Shown piece after piece: positions 44,731 through 53,359 of a stretch of 64,000 nucleotides of DNA. Position numbers and translations under genes: made by a program. How positions within the stretch are numbered: position 1 is the first letter of the stretch; every line of letters begins with the position of its first letter. This stretch comes from Centipeda felix (GTDB lineage Bacteria > Bacillota > Negativicutes > Selenomonadales > Selenomonadaceae): assembly GCF_900186465.1 (NCBI RefSeq), contig NZ_LT891959.1, positions 890,785 through 954,784 of the forward strand, read 5' to 3'. The notes beneath the pieces are model-generated. The model searched no databases. It had not been told where the DNA came from and worked only from the letters and a program-made list of their open reading frames with translations.

Positions 44731-45492
44731 TCAACGCACAGCGTAACACTCCAACTCATTGTGCAGCACTTCATCTGCCGCCGCCACATCGACAGGGATG
44801 TCAACATGTGGAATAAATCCGCAGCCCTTCGGTCCATACCCGTTCTCATCATCACGGAGACGGCGAATCTCCCCCATCAGCAGGGAGTAAAAGCGCTCGC
44901 GCGGCCAAAGCCCCTTGATCTGTGCGGTAAATTCCAAGCCCGCATCCATCCGAGGCACAAACGGGGCATAGCTGATAAGCACATCACCTTTCGTGACAAG
45001 ATCTGCCATGGATACATAGCTCCGGTACTGCATCGTCGGATCCTGCATGAGGATCATCACCCGATGAGGAATGCCGTTCTCCCTCAATATGCGGAGCGCA
45101 TTCCGCCCATTTTCCGAGCAGTTGCGGGAGGCATTCTCCACGAGGATATCCTGCTCCGGGATATCGAACTTCTTACGTGCAATTTCCGCGTAGATATCCG
45201 CCTCTGCACCGGACAGATCACAGGTGCGGTATTCCGGCATTGCCTTCATCTTGTCCTTTAAGATCTGCGTGGAATGCCCGACTCCTCCGGCAAACAAGAT
45301 CTTTTTGCATATGCCGGAGAGATAGGCTCTGCACGCAGCCTCCGCCACCTCCGGCAAATCGTTGCCAAACGCAAGCAAAACATCGGCTTGTCCTGCTCCA
45401 CAATGTACCTCCAAGCTCTCAGGCGTCAGTTCCTCGATCTGTCGCAGTGCCAGAAAACGACTGATCGTATTGATGGCATCCTCCAGCTTCAT
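44731..45492 (-). CDS. ydcF: YdcF-like protein (DUF218)
   Basis: 253 residues, similar to E. coli YdcF throughout: LFAGGVGHST, ENASRNCSENGRNAL, MQDPTMQYRS and RLRDDENGYGPKG. YdcF has been reported to bind S-adenosylmethionine, but its role is unknown. Here it is the first gene of an operon with a glycyl radical enzyme and a radical SAM activase, from an operator-bearing promoter. Confidence 0.87.
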   Translation of the reverse strand: MKLEDAINTISRFLALRQIEELTPESLEVHCGAGQADVLLAFGNDLPEVAEAACRAYLSGICKKILFAGGVGHSTQILKDKMKAMPEYRTCDLSGAEADIYAEIARKKFDIPEQDILVENASRNCSENGRNALRILRENGIPHRVMILMQDPTMQYRSYVSMADLVTKGDVLISYAPFVPRMDAGLEFTAQIKGLWPRERFYSLLMGEIRRLRDDENGYGPKGCGFIPHVDIPVDVAAADEVLHNELECYAVR

Positions 45493-45514
45493 CCCTTACC
45501 TCCATTTATTTTAT

Positions 45515-45569
45515 ATGTATCATACATTTGTTATATATAATTTACACCGGCACAGCGCTTTTGTCAATA
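45515..45569 (-). promoter_or_regulatory. Promoter and GntR-type operator of ydcF-GRE-activase
   Basis: Minus strand: TTGACA (45569-45564), 17 bp, TAAATT (45546-45541), then 13 bp and the perfect palindrome ATGTATgATACAT (45527-45515). Confidence 0.8.
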
Positions 45570-45580
45570 GAGAAAGCCAA

Positions 45581-45646
45581 GGACTCTCTGATAAAACGAG
45601 GTTCGTCAGATTTGTGCAGACTTTTCTCCCGAACAAGGAGGCAACA
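45581..45646 (-). repeat. Dispersed repeat, copy 3 (partial)
   Basis: AAGGACTCTCTGATAAAACGAGGTT, then GTCAGATTTGTGCAGACTTTT and CCGAACAAGGAGGCAACAAA follow the minus-strand reading of copy 2, then the match stops at a terminator hairpin. Confidence 0.7.
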
Positions 45647-45702
45647 AAACAGGCGTACTGCATGAGTTCCATCACTCCGTGCAATACGCCTGTTTTATAG
45701 AC
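45647..45702 (-). terminator. Terminator of the kinase-EIIC-GH1 operon
   Basis: Arms AAAACAGGCGTA-TGCA and TGCA-TACGCCTGTTTT (one mismatch), 48 bp after the GH1 stop on the minus strand. Confidence 0.75.
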
Positions 45703-45749
45703 TTACCACTGCTGCACACTCTCAGGAATACAGCATAAAGATAGGATGT

Positions 45750-47144
45750 CTACCGCACGACTTCACCTTGTTTCAAGCAACGCGAGAACCAATGCAGTGA
45801 CTTTTTAGGGATGCGCTGATATGTGTCAAGATCGAGTTCCAAGAGTCCGTAACGATTTTTGAACGCATTGCGTGCAGAGACATTGTCGATAAAGGACCAA
45901 ACGAAGTAACCGAAGCACTTCGATCCTGCGGCGCGGCATTTCAACGCGTTTTCCAGATGCTCGCCGAGGAAATCGATGCGGTAGTCGTCCTCAATGCGCC
46001 CCTCTGCGTTCCGGAACCGTCCCTCGTTCTCGATGCCGATTCCGTTCTCGCTGATGAACCAGTCCGGATTTCCATAGTCTCGCTTGAGACGTTCTCCAAT
46101 GTCATAGACTGCCTGCGGGTAGATCTCCCAACCGCGATCCGCATTGAACCGACGATCCGGCATGACGTAGGGCTCATAGTAGTACTCAGGTGTAAATGTC
46201 TTGCCCTCATACGGCGTCTCACGCGCCTTCACGCGAATCGGGAAGTAGTAGTCGACACCGAGTACGTTGATCCGGTGCTTTCGGATCTCATCAAAGTCCC
46301 CCTCCTCATAGCGGAACAGGATGTCGTGTGCCTCCATCTCTGCGAGAAGATCCGATGGGAACTCCCCCTTCATGTACGGATCCAGATAGAGACGCACCTC
46401 AAACAGATCCACATAGTAGGCAGCCTGCACGTCTCGAATCTCACCGCTTCGCGCATAGACCGGCGTCATGTGTAGCATCACGCCGAACTTCATGCCTTCC
46501 CTCATATACGGCTCTGCAATCCGTACAGCTTTCGCCGTCGCGAGGATCTTGTGAAAATGCGCCTGATATGCCGCCTTTGCATCTTGCTTGAACGGATACC
46601 AAAATCCGCTGCGATAGCCATGATCGAGAGGGACGTTCGGCTCCGTAAATGCGAACCAATATTTCACATCCCGATGGAACTCTCTAAGCGCCGTAGCTAC
46701 GTACTGCTCATAGAGAGCAACTGTCTCCCTTGAGACCCATCCGTTGTATTTCTCGAAGAGCACGGCAGGGATGTCCCAGTGCTCCAAGGAAATGACGGGT
46801 TCCATACCGCTGTCACGAATCGCCCGTATAACGTCGTGGTAGTAATCAACCGCATCCTGCGAGACTTTGCCCGAAAGGGGATCCTCCATGAATCGAGCCC
46901 ATTGGATCGTGAAGCGGAACGCACGCATGCCAAAGTCTGCCATAGTCTTGATATCTTCCCTGTAGCGATGATAGAAATCACTCGCCTTCTCAGGGCTGAC
47001 ATGGTCGTGCCAGAGGTCAGGATTCGCCTCATAGAAGAGATCCGCCCAGCTCTTTTGTCCGGGCAGCCTTCCTGCTGTTCCCTCGACCTGCCACGCGCTC
47101 GAGGAGGTACCGATCAAAAAATCTTTTGGAATTGTAGCATCCAT
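45750..47144 (-). CDS. Glycoside hydrolase family 1, probable 6-phospho-beta-glucosidase
   Basis: 464 residues, full GH1 barrel. The nucleophile is Glu in FISENGIG (about 365). The acid/base region reads FTEPN with Glu168, where GH1 enzymes normally have Asn-Glu-Pro, so the conserved Asn is Thr167. Near the C-terminus, SARNAFKNRYG resembles the Ser-Lys-Tyr signature of enzymes acting on 6-phosphoglycosides, which suits a PTS neighbour. It is the last gene of the kinase-EIIC-GH1 operon. Confidence 0.85.
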   Translation of the reverse strand: MDATIPKDFLIGTSSSAWQVEGTAGRLPGQKSWADLFYEANPDLWHDHVSPEKASDFYHRYREDIKTMADFGMRAFRFTIQWARFMEDPLSGKVSQDAVDYYHDVIRAIRDSGMEPVISLEHWDIPAVLFEKYNGWVSRETVALYEQYVATALREFHRDVKYWFAFTEPNVPLDHGYRSGFWYPFKQDAKAAYQAHFHKILATAKAVRIAEPYMREGMKFGVMLHMTPVYARSGEIRDVQAAYYVDLFEVRLYLDPYMKGEFPSDLLAEMEAHDILFRYEEGDFDEIRKHRINVLGVDYYFPIRVKARETPYEGKTFTPEYYYEPYVMPDRRFNADRGWEIYPQAVYDIGERLKRDYGNPDWFISENGIGIENEGRFRNAEGRIEDDYRIDFLGEHLENALKCRAAGSKCFGYFVWSFIDNVSARNAFKNRYGLLELDLDTYQRIPKKSLHWFSRCLKQGEVVR

Positions 47145-47199
47145 TTCACTTTCCTCCCATGCAGATCAATTGTACATTTTTATACGTTTACCGTGTCAG

Positions 47200-48354
47200 C
47201 TATCTCTTTGAATCCGCCTGCTCGGTCTCCTCCGGCGTTGCCTCGAATTTCAGCAGCATTGTGAGCGCAAAGCTCACGGCGAAACCGACGAGAACGGAGA
47301 CGATCATCAACGCGAATCCGTTGCCAAAAAAGATGGGAAAGGTGGTGGCGGACGGAATTGCAAACGCGCTCGCCTGTGCACCGGAGAAGCCTGCAACCAT
47401 GCCGCCGGCACCGCCGCCCGCACAGACGGCAAGGAGCGGTTTCTTGCGGGGAAGCGTCACGCCGAACAGCGCCGGCTCCGTAATGCCGAAGATGGCGGAA
47501 ACGACTGCCGCGCCGCAGACGGACTTATAGGACGTGCTCTTGGTCTTCAGCATGACGGCAAGCGCCGCTCCGCCCTGCGCAAAGATCGAGGCTGCAAAGA
47601 GCGCGAGGATGGTATCGCTGCCGAGCACCGCAACGTTGTTCATCGAGATGATCATGAGTGCCCAATGCAGGCCGAAGATGACCATCGGCTGAAAGATCGC
47701 GCCGATCACAAGACCCGTGAGGATGGGCGAGACCACATAGATCGCCTCATAGCCTACGGCAAGCCATTCTCCGACAAATGCACCGATGGGGCCAAACGCG
47801 AATAGCGTAACCGTACCGCCTACGAAAATGCAGATCAGCGGCGTCAGAAATCCCTTCAGCACATCCGGGAGGCGGCTGCTGACTGCGCGTTCCAGTACGG
47901 CAAGGAAATACGCCGCCAAGAGGATCGGCAGAACGCTCGAATGATAGACTGCCCCCTTGATCGGTATGCCGAGGAAGGAGATCGTATCCCCCGCTGCGAG
48001 CACCTCCGTCAGCCCCGGATAGAGCAAGATGCCGGCGATGATCACGCAAGTGAACGGATTGCCGCCGAACCGCTTTGCTGCCGTGTACGCAAGAAACATT
48101 GGCAGGAAGTAGAACAGACTGTCTGCCATCGCATTCGCGATGAGATAGGTCGTGCTGTCCTGCGAAACGGCCCCGAGGGATACGCCAATCACCAGCAGCC
48201 CCTTCAAGATACCTGCGGCGCAGAGCAAATTGATGATTGGCACAAAGATCGCAGCGACAACATCAATGACGCGATCGAGCCTGCTCTTCTCTGACGGAAG
48301 CTGCTGTGCTTCCTGCCCTTTTTCCTGTGAGAGATTGTCTGCCATGTCACTCAC
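47200..48354 (-). CDS. PTS EIIC, glucose/beta-glucoside family, standing alone
   Basis: 384 residues, about ten membrane segments, with the EIIC-Glc/Bgl stretches FVPIINLLCAAGILKG, AYTAAKRFGG and FGITEPALFGVTLPRKK. There is no EIIB domain in front and no EIIA domain behind; the first about 25 residues are a hydrophilic tail. It must borrow EIIA and EIIB from elsewhere, or work as a facilitator. Its start overlaps the kinase gene by 8 bp. Confidence 0.87.
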   Translation of the reverse strand: MSDMADNLSQEKGQEAQQLPSEKSRLDRVIDVVAAIFVPIINLLCAAGILKGLLVIGVSLGAVSQDSTTYLIANAMADSLFYFLPMFLAYTAAKRFGGNPFTCVIIAGILLYPGLTEVLAAGDTISFLGIPIKGAVYHSSVLPILLAAYFLAVLERAVSSRLPDVLKGFLTPLICIFVGGTVTLFAFGPIGAFVGEWLAVGYEAIYVVSPILTGLVIGAIFQPMVIFGLHWALMIISMNNVAVLGSDTILALFAASIFAQGGAALAVMLKTKSTSYKSVCGAAVVSAIFGITEPALFGVTLPRKKPLLAVCAGGGAGGMVAGFSGAQASAFAIPSATTFPIFFGNGFALMIVSVLVGFAVSFALTMLLKFEATPEETEQADSKR

Positions 48355-49531
48355 CCCTCTGTTGGTTTTTCATCCCGTCGATGGCCTCTTCCTGGGCCGT
48401 TTCCACAAGACGCTCTTTGACTCTTCCCTCGCCCCAGTCTTTTAGGAAGGTACGCAGCTCTTGGAAATTCGCGGAACGAGCATTTCGAACGTAGAATCCT
48501 GAATTTGCCGTGCCCATGAGGAGGGACTCCTGCATCGTGAGCCCGAGCATCTGTCCGCTCACAAATCCTGCGTTGAAATTATCACCACCGCCTGTCGTGA
48601 GCACAGGATTCTCGCAGTAGGGACCGGGCACCGCCGAAATCCCATCGGCATCTGCCGCAGTCGCCCCCTTCAGCGTATGAATCACAACTTGAGCGATCCC
48701 AAGCGTCTCACGCAGGAAGAGCGCAAGCTGTGCAACCGGCGTTGTATCTCCCTTGCCGGGCTGGAAGCAATTTGTTACACAACGCGCCTCACGCTCGTTG
48801 AGCCCTAGGATCACATCGAACTTTTCCTGGAATTTCGGCAGACATCGCATCGCCTCCATGATATCTTCCCGCGAGCGCTTCGTCGGATCTGCAAGATCAA
48901 ACATGAACGGGCGTCGCTGCTCGTTCTCCATCAGAGGGAAGACTTCCCGTACAACCCCATTCCAGATGCTCATGACGTTGATGAGAAGCGTCCAATCCGC
49001 AAACATCAGGAACTCGCTGCGATCGAAGATATGCGCAAGATGCTCCGGCGTCGTATGCTTTATGAGCTCTGTCCAGTTCACATCCTTCAGCGGCTCCAAT
49101 TTGCTGCTGATTACCTTGCCATCATGGAATTCGACCGCATCTGACATGCCCGGCTCACTGATGGAGATAATCTCCTCTGCTGCATCGGCAAAATCCTGAA
49201 AGATCGGATGAACATTTTTCTTTCCAAGCGCTCCGATATACGTCACTTGGTAACCCTGCTCCTTGAGAGCATTTGCATAGATCGTCGCGACACCGCCTAA
49301 TTTCGCAGTCACCGGCACCATCTCAATGTTCATGCTGAAGCCCGCAGCGGCGATGAATTTGTTGCCATAGTCCGTCAGCATCTTCACACGCTCGTACTCA
49401 TCCGGATTTTTGCGCGTATCGACGACATGCACAATCGTATCCACGAATCCGTCAAGTCCCGCCAGTGTACGATGTTTCGAGGGGGTCATTCCCCCTAATT
49501 TCTCCGCGATATCCAAAAGTTGCTTGTTCAT
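48347..49531 (-). CDS. PfkB/ribokinase-family sugar kinase
   Basis: 394 residues, longer than ribokinase. The C-terminal signature reads TTGGGDNFNAGFVSGQ, with the catalytic Asp in GGD. The N-terminal half has LDGFVD and AKLGGVATIYANAL. The distance from classic PfkB kinases leaves the substrate open; a sugar or sugar phosphate is expected. It is the first gene of the operon, behind AAAAGGAGG and an operator-bearing promoter. Confidence 0.8.
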   Translation of the reverse strand: MNKQLLDIAEKLGGMTPSKHRTLAGLDGFVDTIVHVVDTRKNPDEYERVKMLTDYGNKFIAAAGFSMNIEMVPVTAKLGGVATIYANALKEQGYQVTYIGALGKKNVHPIFQDFADAAEEIISISEPGMSDAVEFHDGKVISSKLEPLKDVNWTELIKHTTPEHLAHIFDRSEFLMFADWTLLINVMSIWNGVVREVFPLMENEQRRPFMFDLADPTKRSREDIMEAMRCLPKFQEKFDVILGLNEREARCVTNCFQPGKGDTTPVAQLALFLRETLGIAQVVIHTLKGATAADADGISAVPGPYCENPVLTTGGGDNFNAGFVSGQMLGLTMQESLLMGTANSGFYVRNARSANFQELRTFLKDWGEGRVKERLVETAQEEAIDGMKNQQRGE

Positions 49532-49556
49532 TTTATATCCTCCTTTTATATATTAT

Positions 49557-49609
49557 ATGTATCATACATTTGTTGTGTTTAATATATTATATTCTATTTT
49601 GTTTGTCAA
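49557..49609 (-). promoter_or_regulatory. Promoter and GntR-type operator of kinase-EIIC-GH1
   Basis: Minus strand: TTGACA (49609-49604), 17 bp, TATATT (49586-49581), 11 bp, palindrome ATGTATgATACAT (49569-49557). Confidence 0.87.
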
Positions 49610-49626
49610 TTTTTTTTCCAATTTTC

Positions 49627-49667
49627 TTGATAAATTTTTCTCTAATAGCTATAATTGTATTATACAA
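49627..49667 (+). promoter_or_regulatory. gntR promoter with autoregulatory operator
   Basis: TTGATA (49627-49632), 17 bp, TATAAT (49650-49655), overlapped at its last base by the perfect palindrome TTGTATTATACAA (49655-49667). Confidence 0.83.
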
Positions 49668-49689
49668 ATATACAGAAGGATGGTAGGAC

Positions 49690-50502
49690 ATGGAAAAAGA
49701 AGATTTCACAGGCGCGATCAACATGCAGCTCTCGTCGAGCATTCCGATCTACGAGCAGCTGGCGAACTTCATCCGGCTCAAGGTGCGCACAAACATTTTC
49801 AAACCGGGGGACAAGATGATCCCCGAGAACGATCTGTGCGAGCTACTCGGCATCAGTCGAACAACGGTGCGGCAGGCGATGGAGCTGCTTGTGGACGAGG
49901 GGCTGATCATCCGCTATCGGCGCAAGGGCTCATTCATTGCGGAGCCGAAAATGAAGCGTCCGATCAACAACCTCTATAATTTCAGTGCGAATATGCGCGA
50001 ACTGCATGCCGTTCCCTCCTCCCTCATTCTGAATCAGGAGATTACGGCGGCGGACGCACGGCTTGCGGAAATATTGCAGCTGCCCTCCTCGAATCCCGAG
50101 ATCTTTCAGCTCGATCGTCTGCGCTGTGCGGACGGCAAGCCCGTCCTCATCGAGCGCACGACAATCCCCTACTATCTCTGCCCTGGCATCGAGCAGCACG
50201 ACTTCACGATGACCTCCCTCTATCAGGTGCTCAGTCAGAACTATGCGCTGAACCTCTATCACGCAACGGAGACGATTGCCGCCGTCCTTCTGCGCGAGGA
50301 CGAAGCGAAGCTGCTGCGCTGCCGTGCACGCGATGCAGGCTACAAGATCACGCGCATCTCCCACCTCGACATGGGCTTTGTCTACGAGTACACACACTCC
50401 ATCACGCGCGCGGATATGTGCGAGTTTCAGATGGAGCTTTACCGCACCGTGCCGGGCAAGGCGAATATTCCAGATAACATCCAACGTAATATCACATTGT
50501 AA
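49690..50502 (+). CDS. GntR-family regulator, HutC/UTRA type
   Basis: 270 residues. The winged helix-turn-helix (about 18-80, with PENDLCELLGISRTTVRQAM) is typical GntR, and the C-terminal UTRA domain (about 100-245) binds a small ligand, usually a sugar phosphate. It is divergent from the kinase operon. The palindromes at 45515, 49557, 49655 and 54090 are its probable binding sites. Confidence 0.93.
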   Translation: MEKEDFTGAINMQLSSSIPIYEQLANFIRLKVRTNIFKPGDKMIPENDLCELLGISRTTVRQAMELLVDEGLIIRYRRKGSFIAEPKMKRPINNLYNFSANMRELHAVPSSLILNQEITAADARLAEILQLPSSNPEIFQLDRLRCADGKPVLIERTTIPYYLCPGIEQHDFTMTSLYQVLSQNYALNLYHATETIAAVLLREDEAKLLRCRARDAGYKITRISHLDMGFVYEYTHSITRADMCEFQMELYRTVPGKANIPDNIQRNITL

Positions 50503-50574
50503 TCCCCATATAAATCAAGGATTTTCTTGACTCATTCAAGTCTGAATATAATACAAAAATCTCATTGCATAGCA

Positions 50575-50604
50575 AAAGCGCAGGAAATTGATTTCCTGCG
50601 CTTT
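50575..50604. terminator. Bidirectional terminator
   Basis: Perfect 13-bp hairpin AAAGCGCAGGAAA/TTTCCTGCGCTTT between the convergent gntR and EIIA genes. Confidence 0.9.
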
Positions 50605-50649
50605 CCTTCCTAAGGATATAACAGCCTTTTCTCTGCCTATGGAGTATTC

Positions 50650-51081
50650 TCAGAGATCGTCGTCCTTATCCACTTCCATTTTCGAGACGTGGAAGCCTTG
50701 AATTCCGTTTTTGCCCGCCTCGCAAGCCTGCTCCATAAGTGCGAGAATGTCGTATTTCCCGCTAACGCACTGGGTACTGACCATCTCGATGAGCATGGGC
50801 AGATTGACCCCTGTGACGATTCCGTACGCCTCGTTCTCCGCTACAAGACGACATGCGGCGTTATAGGGACTACCACCGAAGAGATCGTTGAGAAAGAGCA
50901 CTCCATCCGTACAATCAAGCTCTGCAATAGCCGCCTCGTATTTTTTTACCACATCATCCAATCCCTCACCCGGCACAAGCGTCACAGACTGTACGTTCTT
51001 CTGTTCACCGCAGATCATCTCACAAGATTTCAGAATCTCCTCGGCAAAGATTCCATGAGTTCCTACAATAATTCCAAACAT
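50650..51081 (-). CDS. PTS EIIA, mannose family, without local partners
   Basis: 143 residues, EIIA-Man domain with the phosphorylated His9 in GIIVGTHG and FLNDLFGGSPYNAA. It is closely similar to the EIIA at 5699-6127. No mannose-class EIIB, EIIC or EIID gene is near; it follows transketolase by 18 bp. It may serve the transporter at 8480-10619, or another system. Confidence 0.88.
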   Translation of the reverse strand: MFGIIVGTHGIFAEEILKSCEMICGEQKNVQSVTLVPGEGLDDVVKKYEAAIAELDCTDGVLFLNDLFGGSPYNAACRLVAENEAYGIVTGVNLPMLIEMVSTQCVSGKYDILALMEQACEAGKNGIQGFHVSKMEVDKDDDL

Positions 51082-51099
51082 CCCAGATACTCCTTTCTT

Positions 51100-53109
51100 T
51101 TACAGATGTCCACGGTTCGCTCGATAGTTCTTCGCGATAACTTCCTTCATGACGCGTGCAACATTCTCCACCGTGAATCCGTATTTCCTGAAAAGCACAT
51201 CGGCGGGTGCAGAAGCACCGAAGCCCTCCATCGTGACCGCACCTCCGTCAAGTCCGACGTATCTGCCCCAGCCGAAGTCCGATGCTGCCTCTACGGCGAC
51301 ACGCGCCCGCACGGCACGCGGCAGAACGCGCTCGCGATAGTCTTCATCCTGCGCCGCAAAGAGCTCCATGCAGGGCATGGAGACGACGCGCACATGCACG
51401 TCCTCGGCGGCAAGTGCTTCCTGCGCCGCGACGGCGAGGCTGACCTCCGAGCCGGAGGCGATCAGAATGCCCTGCATTTTCCCCGCCGTCTCGGAGACAA
51501 CATAACCTCCTCGCAGTGCTTCCTTGCTTGAGCCCCTGAGCTGCGGCAAATTCTGGCGTGTGAGCACGAGTGCCGTCGGTGTTTCGGTGCTCGTCACGGC
51601 AAGATACCATCCTGCGGCAGTCTCTATCGCATCCGCCGGACGGAAGACGTTGATATTCGGCTGCGCGCGCAGCATCGCCAGCTGTTCGATTGGCTCATGG
51701 GTCGGGCCGTCCTCACCGACGCCGATACTGTCATGCGTGAGTACATAGGTCACGGGAATCCGCATAAGAGAGGCAAGGCGCGCCATCGGCTTGATATAGT
51801 CGCTGAACACGAAGAACGTGCCGATGTAGGAACGCAGCCCTCCGTGGAGCGTAATGCCGTTTGCAATCGCCGCCATCGCAAGCTCGCGCACGCCAAAATG
51901 AACATTACGCCCTGCATAGTTTTTCTTGCTGAAGTCCCCCACGCCCTTCATCTCCGTCTTGTTCGACGGGGCGAGGTCGGCACTGCCGCCGAAAAGCTGC
52001 GGCAGGATGTCCTTCAGGCGGTTGAGCATCGTCCCCGAGATGGCACGCGTTGCCTGCGGCTCCTCTCCATGTGCCCAAAAGTTCGCATTTTCTATAAGTG
52101 CCGCCGCGTCCACGGGCGCGTGATAGCGGTCCCAGCGCCGCCGTGCCTCGGGAAACGCAGTGCTATATGCGTCAAATAGTTCGTTCCATGCAGCCTCGTC
52201 CGCTGCTGCCGCGCGCGCAACCTCCTCATAATGACGGTAGATTGCATCGGGGACATAGAAACTCTCCTCGGGCTTCTGCCATCCGAGCCGTTCCTTGAGT
52301 GCCTTGACGTTCTCCACGCCGAGCGGTTCTCCATGTGCACTTGCCTTGCCCTGCTTCGCGGGGCAGCCGTAGCCGATCTCCGTATGAATCGTGATGAAGG
52401 AGGGACGCGTCTTGTCCGCCTTTGCCGCCGCAATCGCCCTGCCGATGGCAGAGAGGTCGTTGCCGTCAGGCACGTCGAGTGTCTGGAAACCGAACGCCGC
52501 CATACGCTCCGCGACGTTCTCCGTAAAGGCGATGTCCGTGCTTCCCTCGATGGAGATGCGGTTGCTGTCATAGAGCACAATGAGCTTCGATAGCCCAAGC
52601 GTGCCTGCAAGCGAAAACGCCTCGGAGGAGACGCCCTCCATCAGGCAGCCGTCGCCGCCGAGGACAAAGGTATAATGATCGACAATGTTGTAGTTTGGCT
52701 GATTGAAGATTGCCGCAAGATGCGCCTCCGCCATCGCCATGCCGACCGCCATTGCCATACCCGCGCCCAAGGGACCCGTCGTCGCCTCGACACCGACCGT
52801 ATGTCCGTACTCGGGATGGCCCGGCGTCAGCGAGCCATCCTGTCGGAACGATTTCAGATCGTCCATGGTCAGCCCATAACCAAAGAGATGGAGCAGCGCG
52901 TAGAGCATGGAAGAGCCATGTCCGCCCGAGAGGATGAAGCGATCACGATTCGCCCACTGCGGATTTTTTGCATTGTGCTTCATGTGGTGCGCCCAAAGTT
53001 CGTATGCCATCGGCGCACACCCGAGCGGCAGCCCGGGATGCCCGGAGTTTGCCTTTTGTACGGCATCCGCCGCAAGCACACGAATCGCATTCACGCATTT
53101 TGTATCCAT
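51100..53109 (-). CDS. tkt: Transketolase
   Basis: 669 residues from ATG 53109, the usual length; the open frame extends 20 residues upstream through a region with the ribosome binding site, so that part is not translated. Thiamine diphosphate motif GGDGCLMEG (about 155), NSGHPGLPLGCAP near the start, and DSIGVGEDGPTHEP in the pyrimidine domain. It moves two-carbon units between sugar phosphates. Its presence in a GntR-controlled sugar operon suggests a dedicated role, in addition to or instead of the housekeeping one. Confidence 0.93.
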   Translation of the reverse strand: MDTKCVNAIRVLAADAVQKANSGHPGLPLGCAPMAYELWAHHMKHNAKNPQWANRDRFILSGGHGSSMLYALLHLFGYGLTMDDLKSFRQDGSLTPGHPEYGHTVGVEATTGPLGAGMAMAVGMAMAEAHLAAIFNQPNYNIVDHYTFVLGGDGCLMEGVSSEAFSLAGTLGLSKLIVLYDSNRISIEGSTDIAFTENVAERMAAFGFQTLDVPDGNDLSAIGRAIAAAKADKTRPSFITIHTEIGYGCPAKQGKASAHGEPLGVENVKALKERLGWQKPEESFYVPDAIYRHYEEVARAAAADEAAWNELFDAYSTAFPEARRRWDRYHAPVDAAALIENANFWAHGEEPQATRAISGTMLNRLKDILPQLFGGSADLAPSNKTEMKGVGDFSKKNYAGRNVHFGVRELAMAAIANGITLHGGLRSYIGTFFVFSDYIKPMARLASLMRIPVTYVLTHDSIGVGEDGPTHEPIEQLAMLRAQPNINVFRPADAIETAAGWYLAVTSTETPTALVLTRQNLPQLRGSSKEALRGGYVVSETAGKMQGILIASGSEVSLAVAAQEALAAEDVHVRVVSMPCMELFAAQDEDYRERVLPRAVRARVAVEAASDFGWGRYVGLDGGAVTMEGFGASAPADVLFRKYGFTVENVARVMKEVIAKNYRANRGHL

Positions 53110-53187
53110 CGAATCCAATTCCTTTTCCCCCTTTGCATAAAAAGAGAGGAGACGCAGCATGAGCCACATTCTCCTCCCCTCAATTCG

Positions 53188-53356
53188 TTATGGAATCGCT
53201 GATAAAATGAAGTCTGTCAGATTGGTGCAGATTTTTTGTCCTGTCAAGGAGACAAACCGGACGCATAGCAAGGGCTATGTGGAGGATTTGTCGACGATGG
53301 CAGGGCGAAAAAGATGTGCCAAGATGGCAGTACTGAATTTATCAGTGCTTCCTATG
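53188..53356 (-). repeat. Dispersed repeat, copy 4 (complete, 169 bp)
   Basis: The same sequence as copy 2 in opposite orientation, with ends TTATGGAATCGCTGATAAA and TTTATCAGTGCTTCCTATG. It fills the space between the deoC stop and tkt, three bases after deoC. Confidence 0.83.
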
Positions 53357-53359
53357 TAC

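Noticed and set aside
53110..53169. Upstream start for transketolase adding 20 residues
   Set aside because: The extension covers the ribosome binding site before ATG 53109 and is not part of the family.
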